From the NCBI GenBank assembly GCA_009823505.1, contig VZQC01001595.1, positions 1,307,127-1,371,126 on the forward strand: DNA of 64,000 nt. The letters are read 5' to 3'. Of this stretch, positions 58,136-64,000 are shown piece by piece (position 1 is the stretch's first letter; each line of letters begins with the position of its first letter). The notes under the pieces were generated by a model, which saw only the letters and a list, made by a program, of their open reading frames with translations, was not told the origin of the DNA and ran no database searches. This DNA is from Rhizomys pruinosus (taxonomy: Eukaryota; Chordata; Mammalia; Rodentia; Spalacidae). A program made the translations under genes and the position numbers.

Positions 58136-58182
<47 letters not shown>
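58135..58182. repeat. (ATTT)n simple repeat
   Basis: About 12 units, expanded from the tail complement of the SINE that follows. Confidence 0.97.
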
Positions 58183-58372
58183 TATTTTGTGTATGACTGT
58201 TTTGCCTGCATGTTTGTAAGTATACCCATGCACACAATACTTGCAGAGGTCAAACAAGGGTATTTGAGTCTCTGGAACTGGAGTTACAGTTTTTAGCTAC
58301 CAAGTGAGTACTAGGAATGGAACCCAGAAAGGTCAATAAGTGCTCTTAAGCACTGATCCATCTTTCCAGCCC
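58183..58372 (-). mobile_element. Old B2/B3-type SINE
   Basis: Antisense, diverged: GACTGTTTTGCCTGCATGTT, GGAACTGGAGTTACAG and GATCCATCTTTCCAGCCC. Confidence 0.88.
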
Positions 58373-59257
58373 TAAGGCAGGAGATATTAAACTTAGTCAC
58401 AGTTGATACATAATGTAGAGTATTGAAGTAAACAGCGAAAAGTGTTTATTGTGGTAAACCTCTAAGACCACACTTTAAAATAAATGATCCACACATTTCC
58501 AGTCTATAAAATAGGAACAGTATTTTTCAAATTGCGAAGCTAATGTCAAGACTTAGTGAGGTCTCACAAATGAGGCACTGGGATGTGGTGCTGAACACAG
58601 CTCAGAGAGCATGGGAGGGGCATGATATTCAGGACAGGGCAAAAGGAGGATCTCTGGAGTCCCTATTTCATAGTTGTGAAAGGTGCCCGTGATCAAGAGA
58701 GTCACTCTTTTTATTTTCTAGAAAAATGCCAATGTATAATTCAAGCTCCAGTTCAACTTCTACTTCTACTCCAAGGCCTTACTCAATTCTTTGTCTCTGT
58801 ATAATCTCATTTGTTGCTAGGCAGCAGTAGCGACATTTGTTCGGAATGGTACGTGGTGTCTTTCTCTTTAATCTCTGCAAGCCTTTAGGGTAGAAACTCA
58901 CTTTTATATCCAGACATCTAAAAAGCAATGGAATAGATAGAAATTATAATGAACTTTTATCACATAAACAATTTTAATTTATGCTAATCATCATAACAGA
59001 GTTTGATAAGATTCTTTTATTTTTGTGCAGCATCAATCAGACCTAGGAGCGTGCATGGAAATTATGATGTTTGTAAGTGAACAGATAAAAATCTCACATC
59101 AAGAAAGATATCTTCCAGTTCTTCACTGTGCTCTACACTTATGACTGACTGTAGAAGCAGAATGCTGCAGTTTCAGTCATTATGTACATTTTCCTTTCCA
59201 TCTTTCATTTAGTCTACTTTACCATTTCTCCCAATTTACTTGACAGAGAATGTCTGC
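58373..59257. other. Unique sequence
   Basis: No feature recognised in about 880 bp. Confidence 0.5.
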
Positions 59258-59472
59258 ATTAGGCTAGAGAAATGGCTCAGTGGTTAAAATCACTGGCTGC
59301 TCCTGCAAAGGGCATGGACTTGGTTCCCAGCACCCATATGGGAGCTAACAACCATCCAGTTCCAGGGGATCTAACATCCTATTTTGACCTTTGGGGGTAC
59401 TGCATGGCATGGGTGCACTTGCATATATTCTGGCAAGACATGCATAAACATAAATTTAAAAAAATAAATATT
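59258..59472 (+). mobile_element. Old B2-type SINE
   Basis: GGCTAGAGAAATGGCTCAGT, TTGGTTCCCAGCACCC, a single CCAGTTCCAGGGGATC unit and a tail with AATAAA. Confidence 0.9.
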
Positions 59473-59479
59473 TTTAAAC

Positions 59480-60398
59480 AATTTATGAGATTGACCTTAA
59501 CAGAACTCAGAAATTCTACTTTCCAAGTGATACTGTTAACAAAATGTAAAGATAAGCCACCTAAGTTTGATAAAAGACACATTAAAAGAACTCTTCACAA
59601 ATGAAGATGGCTGAGAAACATCTTAAAAAGTGTTCAACATTGCTAATAATTAAGAAAATGCACTTTAAGATTTCATTGGGTCTGGAGAGATAGCCTAGTG
59701 GTTAAGAGCACCGACTGCTCTTGCAGAGGACCTGGGTTCGATCCCCAGCACCCACATGGAGGCTAAGAACCGTCTGTAACTCCAATTCCAGGAGAACTCC
59801 AGTTCCAGGGGAATCCGAGACCCTCTTCTGACCTCCGCGGCATTGCACGACATGGGTGCACAAACCTACATGCAGACAGTACACTCATACACATACAAAA
59901 AATAAAATTTATAAAAAAAGAAAGATTTCATCTTACCCTGGGAAGACTGGCTATAATCAAGAAAACAAAAGATACCAAGTGCTGGAGAAGTTGTGGGTAA
60001 AGGGGAACACTCATTCATTGTTGGTTGGAATGCAAACTCCTGCAACCCTTATGGAAAGCAGTGTGGAGAACTCTTAAAAGACTCAAAATGAACCTACCAT
60101 CTGACCCAGTCATACCGTTACTGGGTATATACCCACAAGACTCATCCTATTGCAGAGATACATGCACAACAATGTATATTACAGCTTTTTTCACAAAATA
60201 GCAAAGACCTGGAAGAAACCAAAGTGTCCTTCATCTGATGAGTGGATAAAGAAAATGTGGTACATCTACACAATGGAGTTTTATGCAGCAGTAAAGAAAG
60301 ATGGCATCATGAAATTTGCAGGTAAATGGATGGAACTAAAAGCTGTTATGCTAAGTGATATAACACAGTCCCAGAAAAACAAATGTCTACATATGGTA
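59480..60398 (+). mobile_element. L1 ORF2 C-terminal region, sense, split by a B2
   Basis: 59480-59677 (AGATGGCTGAGAAACATC block) and 59932-60398 are one L1 interrupted by a B2 with target-site duplication. It ends abruptly at the first base of an inverted LTR. Confidence 0.85.
59678..59921 (+). mobile_element. B2 SINE inside L1, with target-site duplication
   Basis: Full-length young-type B2 with an intact B box (GGTTCGATCCCCAGC), the internal duplication and an A-rich tail. AAGATTTCAT flanks it at 59667-59676 and 59922-59931. It could still carry a usable Pol III promoter. Confidence 0.97.
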
Positions 60399-60400
60399 TG
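60150..60400 (+). pseudogene. L1 ORF2 C-terminal remnant
   Basis: Open frame with MHNNVYYSFFHKIAKTWK, CPSSDEWIKKMWYIYTM, AAVKKDGIMKFAGKWMEL and ITQSQKN, the last conserved block of L1 ORF2. Past about residue 83 the frame reads into an LTR, so the remaining ~50 residues are not L1. Confidence 0.88.
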
Positions 60401-60712
60401 CCTCGCAAGAAATCACTCCATGAGAAATGAAATGGACTCAAAGAGATGGTCAGGGAGAAAAGTTACTCTCCCTTTTATTCGAGCTAGCAATGTGCTTATA
60501 TACCAAAGCTACTGTGCTCTGGGCAAGAAAGTGGGGGACAGAGGGTGTGAATGAGGGGAAAGGAAGTACGGGCCATCCTGGCTCCTATAGGGGCGGCAGA
60601 GCTCCTGTTTTGCAGCCAGTAAACTAGAGGTGTGACATTTTGCTCAGTGCCTCAAAGGAAGGTCATTAGGGTCTGGAACTTTGCAGAGATAAGTGAGGTA
60701 GGATATACCACA
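60399..60712 (-). mobile_element. LTR A (antisense member of an inverted pair)
   Basis: About 314 bp matching 61054-61371 in reverse complement. On its own strand it runs TG...CA, with a TATA box (TATATAA, 60496-60502 on plus as TTATATA) and a polyadenylation signal (AATAAA, 60474-60479 on plus as TTTATT). No internal retroviral region is recognised. Confidence 0.8.
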
Positions 60713-61053
60713 ATATCCCAACCTCACAGACCTACAGATAACTCACAGAGACAACTTGAATGCCCATGGAGATATCAGATAAGTCGTGGAAGTTCCGGGA
60801 CAGGACTTGCAGGTCCTGCCTCGAGCCAGGCAAAGTTTCATTCCTACGTAGAACAATTGAACATTTCTACAAAAAAAACATGAACTTTGATTCTTAATTC
60901 ATTATGAAAATTGACTCAAAAGGGCACTTAGACATAAATATACAACCTATACAATAAAACTTTAGAGGAAAATGTAGAAAAAGACATCTTGGATTAGACA
61001 ATTTTTAGATATTAAATATATCCCCATAAAAGCTCTGTATGATTTATAAGGGC
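60713..61053 (+). mobile_element. Spacer between the inverted LTRs, with an L1 ORF2 scrap
   Basis: 60885-61045 resembles L1 ORF2 (AAAATTGACTCAAAAGGGCA, ACAATAAAACTTTAGAGGAA). 60713-60880 is not assigned. Confidence 0.5.
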
Positions 61054-61371
61054 TGTGGTATATCCTGTCTCACTTATCTCTGCAAAGTTCCAGACTCTGA
61101 TGGCCTTCCTTTGAGGCACTGAGCAAAATGTCACACCTCTAGTTTACTGGCTGCACAAACAGGAGCTCTGCAGCCCCCGGTAGGAGCCAAGATGGCCCAC
61201 ACTTCCCTTCCCCTCATTCACACCCTTCTGTCCCCCACTTTCTTGCCCAGAGCACAGTAGCTTTGGTATATAAGCACATTGCTAGCATGAATAAAGGGGA
61301 GAGTCACTTTTCTCCCTGACCATCTCTCTGAGTCCGTTTCATTTCTCGTGGAGTGGAGTTATTTCTCGTGG
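61054..61371 (+). mobile_element. LTR B (sense member of an inverted pair)
   Basis: It begins TGTGGTATATCCTG. It has a TATA box (TATATAA 61267-61273) and a polyadenylation signal (AATAAA 61290-61295) about 20 bases further on, and it is highly similar to LTR A. The right terminus is less clear than the left. Confidence 0.8.
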
Positions 61372-61470
61372 TTCCCTCCCCTTGCCAGAAGCTCAGCCTA
61401 GGAACTGTTAGCCTGCAGACAGGAGACAACTCTGAGGCTTACAGCTTTGTGAAGCTGCCAGCCTGGCTCT

Positions 61471-61471
61471 N
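61471..61471. other. Single ambiguous base (N)
   Basis: The only N in the window, directly before a TA run. It is likely a base-calling or assembly ambiguity. Confidence 0.95.
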
Positions 61472-61487
61472 TATATATATATTAGAC

Positions 61488-61612
61488 AACAACCCACAGT
61501 TCTACCCATTATTTCTTGAAAAGACTATCTTTTCTCCATCTTTATAACTTTGCTGTAAATCAGTTGTCTATGTGCACGGTTTATTTCTGGAGAAGCTACA
61601 GGTTTCTTAGAT
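61488..61612 (-). mobile_element. Old L1 ORF2 scrap, antisense
   Basis: CCATTATTTCTTGAAAAGAC followed by TTTTCTCCATCTTTATAACT and TCAGTTGTCTATGTGCACGG fit antisense L1 ORF2. Confidence 0.6.
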
Positions 61613-61735
61613 TTCAACAGAGAAGATAACTTGGACCTGTAGATTTCCTCCAAAGATGAAGTTATTCTGCTTATTCCTTCTTTTCCTTACATTTGACTTG
61701 GTAGTTTATATTCCTTAAAAGTTTGTTTATTATCA

Positions 61736-61955
61736 GGGCTGGAGAGATGACTCAGTGGTTAAGAGCATGGACTGCTTTTGCAGAGGACCCAGGTTTGTTC
61801 CCAGCACCCACATGGTGGCTAAGAACCATCTTTAACTCCAGTTCCAGGGGAATCTGACACCCTCTTCTGACCACAGCATTGCATGACACGGGTGCACCAA
61901 CTTACATGCAGACAGTACATTAATACACATAAAAAGTAATAAATAAAAAATTAAC
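61736..61955 (+). mobile_element. B2 SINE with target-site duplication
   Basis: Full-length B2 without the internal duplication (ACTCCAGTTCCAGGGGAATC once). AAAAGTTTGTT flanks it at 61717-61727 and 61956-61966. The B box is damaged (GGTTTGTTCCC). Confidence 0.96.
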
Positions 61956-62185
61956 AAAAGTTTGTTATTAATAGGGTCTTGCCACATAGTTATCATGGGT
62001 CACTGAGGGTAAAGCCAATAGCCTGTATCATTTTGGAAATACTTGACCAATAACTTGTAGGAAGTTATTCCTACAAGTACTAAAATATTGTGATTTTTCA
62101 CTTAATAACTCTTGTCTTCTAGGAGTGGTTTGTCCACCCTTGCAGGGAAATTCCATTTGAACTTTAAAAACAATGTATTTTACTA

Positions 62186-62378
62186 GTGTCCTACTTGCAT
62201 GTATATACAGAAGTCCTTATGTGTCATGCAATGCCAGAGTAAGCCAGAAGAGGGTGCTGCATTCCCTGGAGCTGGAGTTACGGGTTGTTCTAAGCACCTT
62301 TTTTGTGCTTGGAACTGAACTAGAGTCATCTGCAAGTACAGCCAGTGCTCTTAATTACCGACCCATTTGTTCAGTCTT
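62186..62378 (-). mobile_element. Old B2/B3-type SINE
   Basis: Antisense, diverged: CTGGAGCTGGAGTTACGGGT, GGAACTGAACTAGAGTCATC and GCCAGTGCTCTTAATTACCG. Confidence 0.8.
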
Positions 62379-62401
62379 GAACATTTTTTTTTGAAGTTCT
62401 G

Positions 62402-62458
62402 CTTACTCATTAACAGGTTTCTTACTCATTAACAGGTTTCCTACTCATTAACAGGTTT
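62402..62458. repeat. 19-bp minisatellite, three units
   Basis: Three copies of CTTACTCATTAACAGGTTT. The first two are identical and the third differs by one base. Confidence 0.97.
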
Positions 62459-62479
62459 CCATATGACTTTTTCGTAGTT

Positions 62480-63474
62480 CCTTAGGTTGTTTGGCCCTAC
62501 CCTCTGCCACTTTGTGCCCTGCTTAGCTATTTCCCGTTATTCACCTCTTACTTCATTTCCTTCTGGTTTACTGTCCTTCCACTTTCCTCTTTGAATTGCG
62601 TTGTGAGAATGCAGGCTTCCATATGGGTTTTCATGCCATCTTCTTTTGGGTCAGTCATCTTTTCTCCTCTGATTTTTCCCCATACTCCTGTACACCTCCC
62701 AGAAGTATTTCTTTCCCCGTTATTCCACCTCAGTACTTTAATTTACCTATAATCTTCTATAGCCCCTCCCTTAATGTGCCCCCACCAAAGACCCCTTCCT
62801 AGTTTTCTGATTCCATTTGTGCTATAAGTTAAATATACAAAATATTTGAGGGTAGGATTCCTGTATGAGAGAGAACACTCATGCTTTGTCTTTCTGAGCT
62901 GTATGAAGTTAGCTCACTCACTGTAATTTTTCCTCCTCCATCCATTTATCTTCCAACTTCATGAATTCATTTATCTATTTAAAATATTTTATTATTTTTA
63001 TTTATGTATTTAAGTGTATTATTGCCTGCATGTTTGTAAGTGCACCCATACTTGCAGTGCCAGTGGTCAGAAGAAGGCCTAAGATGTCCCTGGAACTGGG
63101 GTTGATATTAGACACCATGTGGGTGCTGGGGATTGAACCTGGGTCCTCTGCAAGAACAACTGCTGCTCTTAACCCCTGAGCCATCTCTCCAGCCCCGATT
63201 TCATTTTACTTAGAATTGAATAATATTCCATCATGAATATGTACCTTATTTTTCTTGTCCATTCATATATTGATGGAAATATAAATTGATGCCTCTTTCT
63301 ATGTTTTGTGAATAGAGCAGTAAGAAATATGAATTTCCAAGCAAGTCTGTAAAAGTCCATATATATATGCCCAGAAGTGCTATAGCTGGGTCATATGGTA
63401 CTTTATGTCTATGTATTTGAAAGACACTACTAGACTAATTTTAAAAGAGGGTCCTACCAACAATGTATAAGAGG
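62480..63474 (-). mobile_element. Old L1 3' region, antisense, split by a B2
   Basis: The pyrimidine-rich part (62480-62830) is 3'UTR-like. 62835-62985 and 63197-63474 are the ORF2 C-terminal antisense (AATAATATTCCATCATGAAT, CAACAATGTATAAGAGG). Minus-strand remnant frames retain RKIRYIFMMEYYSI. Confidence 0.7.
62988..63196 (-). mobile_element. B2 SINE inserted in old L1
   Basis: Antisense B2 of the older form with a clean head complement (GAGCCATCTCTCCAGCCCC). GAATTCATTT (62963-62972) and GATTTCATTT (63197-63206) resemble its target-site duplication. Confidence 0.92.
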
Positions 63475-63506
63475 TGTTTTGTTTTGTTGTGTTTTGTTTT
63501 GGTTTT

Positions 63507-63656
63507 GTTCTTTTTGAGACAAGGTCTCCCTTTAGTCCCAGCTGGCCTGGAGCTCGATATGTAGACCAGGTTGGTCTTGAACTCACAGAGATCTACCTGC
63601 CTCTGCCTCCCAAGTACTGGGGTGCTGGGATTAAATGCATGTGCTACCACACCCAG
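63507..63656 (-). mobile_element. B1 SINE
   Basis: Antisense full-length B1, with GACCAGGTTGGTCTTGAACT and a small repeat of ACTGGGGTGCTGGG. Confidence 0.94.
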
Positions 63657-63660
63657 TTGT

Positions 63661-63977
63661 GTTTTTTTTTTTGAGAAAAGGTTCCCCTGTAGCCACAGCT
63701 TGCCTGGAACTTGCCATGTAGATCAGGCTGGCCTCAATATAAAATCTGCCTGCCTCTGCCTCCCAAATGCTGGGATTAAAGGCATGAGCCAGCGGGGCGT
63801 GGTGGCGCCTGCCTTTAGTCCTAGCACTTGGGGGAGGCAGAGGCAGGTGGATCTTTGTGAGTTCAAGGCCAGCCTGGTCTACAGAGTGAGTTCCAGGACA
63901 GCTGGGGCTACAGGGAGACCCTGTCTCGAAAAGACCAAAAAATAAATAAATAAAGGCATGAGCCACCACACCCAGCC
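63661..63977 (-). mobile_element. B1 SINE interrupted by another B1
   Basis: Antisense B1 from the T-run at 63661 to GGCATGAGCC (63790). It resumes at 63966 with CCACACCCAGCC after the nested insertion. Confidence 0.93.
63792..63951 (+). mobile_element. Nested B1 SINE with target-site duplication
   Basis: Young-looking full-length sense B1 (GGGGCGTGGTGGCGCCTGCC to CTGTCTCGAAAAGACC and an AAT tail). The host sequence AAAGGCATGAGCCA is present on both sides (63778-63791 and 63952-63965), showing the insertion point. Confidence 0.96.
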
Positions 63978-63978
63978 T

Positions 63979-64000
63979 TTTTTTTTTTTTTTTTTTTTTT
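63979..64000. repeat. T-run at window edge
   Basis: Twenty-odd T residues, probably the tail complement of another antisense retroelement that lies outside the window. Confidence 0.8.

Noticed and set aside
63631..63969. 112- and 124-residue frames at the right edge
   Set aside because: Translations of nested B1 elements.

Overview
This window is nuclear DNA from a mammal, and the repeats identify a myomorph rodent. It is full of B2 SINEs (tRNA-like head ending in a GGTTCGA B box) and B1 SINEs (7SL-derived), together with L1 and Lx-like LINE pieces, an MLT1-like LTR and MIR relics. The B2 copies carry an internal 17-bp duplication, which I use here as a subfamily marker. I cannot name the species. 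I found no host protein-coding exon, tRNA, rRNA or snRNA gene. The long open frames are all L1 remnants, SINE antisense frames or simple-sequence translations. The window is best read as gene-desert or deep-intron sequence. No database search was run, so all family names rest on recognition by eye.

Layout. 1-4172: a composite antisense L1, with ORF2, a duplicated ORF2 block, an ORF1-ORF2 in-frame fusion, 5'UTR-like monomers and a further ORF2 scrap. 4.3-5.3 kb: a B1, an LTR fragment and simple repeats. 5.5-9.55 kb: the antisense 5' half of an ancient L1, with a 92-bp tandem duplication inside it. 9.8 kb: MIR. 10-12.3 kb: AT-rich unique DNA. 12.3-14.6 kb: SINE cluster. 14.66-15.85 kb: an LTR followed by a tRNA-His-type primer-binding site and a leader. 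16-20 kb: mostly unique, with SINEs. 20.1-21.5 kb: an L1 3'UTR and a truncated copy of a novel-looking element. 22.5-24.1 kb: an MLT1-like LTR, then an isolated TATA box with a downstream splice-donor-like site. 25.25-27.7 kb: LTR, long pyrimidine tract, B2/B1 composites and old L1.

29.76-31.0 kb and 52.49-53.83 kb hold two long copies of the same ~1.3-kb noncoding element. They share a 5' boundary and a polypurine/AATAAA/A-tail 3' end, and a third, 5'-truncated copy lies at 21.07-21.48 kb. 32-51 kb is mainly unique AT-rich DNA with scattered B2/B1, a HAL1-like element (44.7-45.6 kb), ancient L1 pieces and MIR. 50.77-51.69 kb is an L1 ORF2 3' end. 54.7-57.9 kb is unique. 58-64 kb is a nest of SINEs, L1 pieces and a pair of inverted LTRs around 60.4-61.4 kb, ending in nested B1 elements.

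There is no operon-like gene cooperation to describe. The functional content is retroelement machinery remnants, Pol III SINE promoters, LTR promoters and polyA signals, and possibly conserved noncoding regulatory DNA that cannot be judged without alignment.
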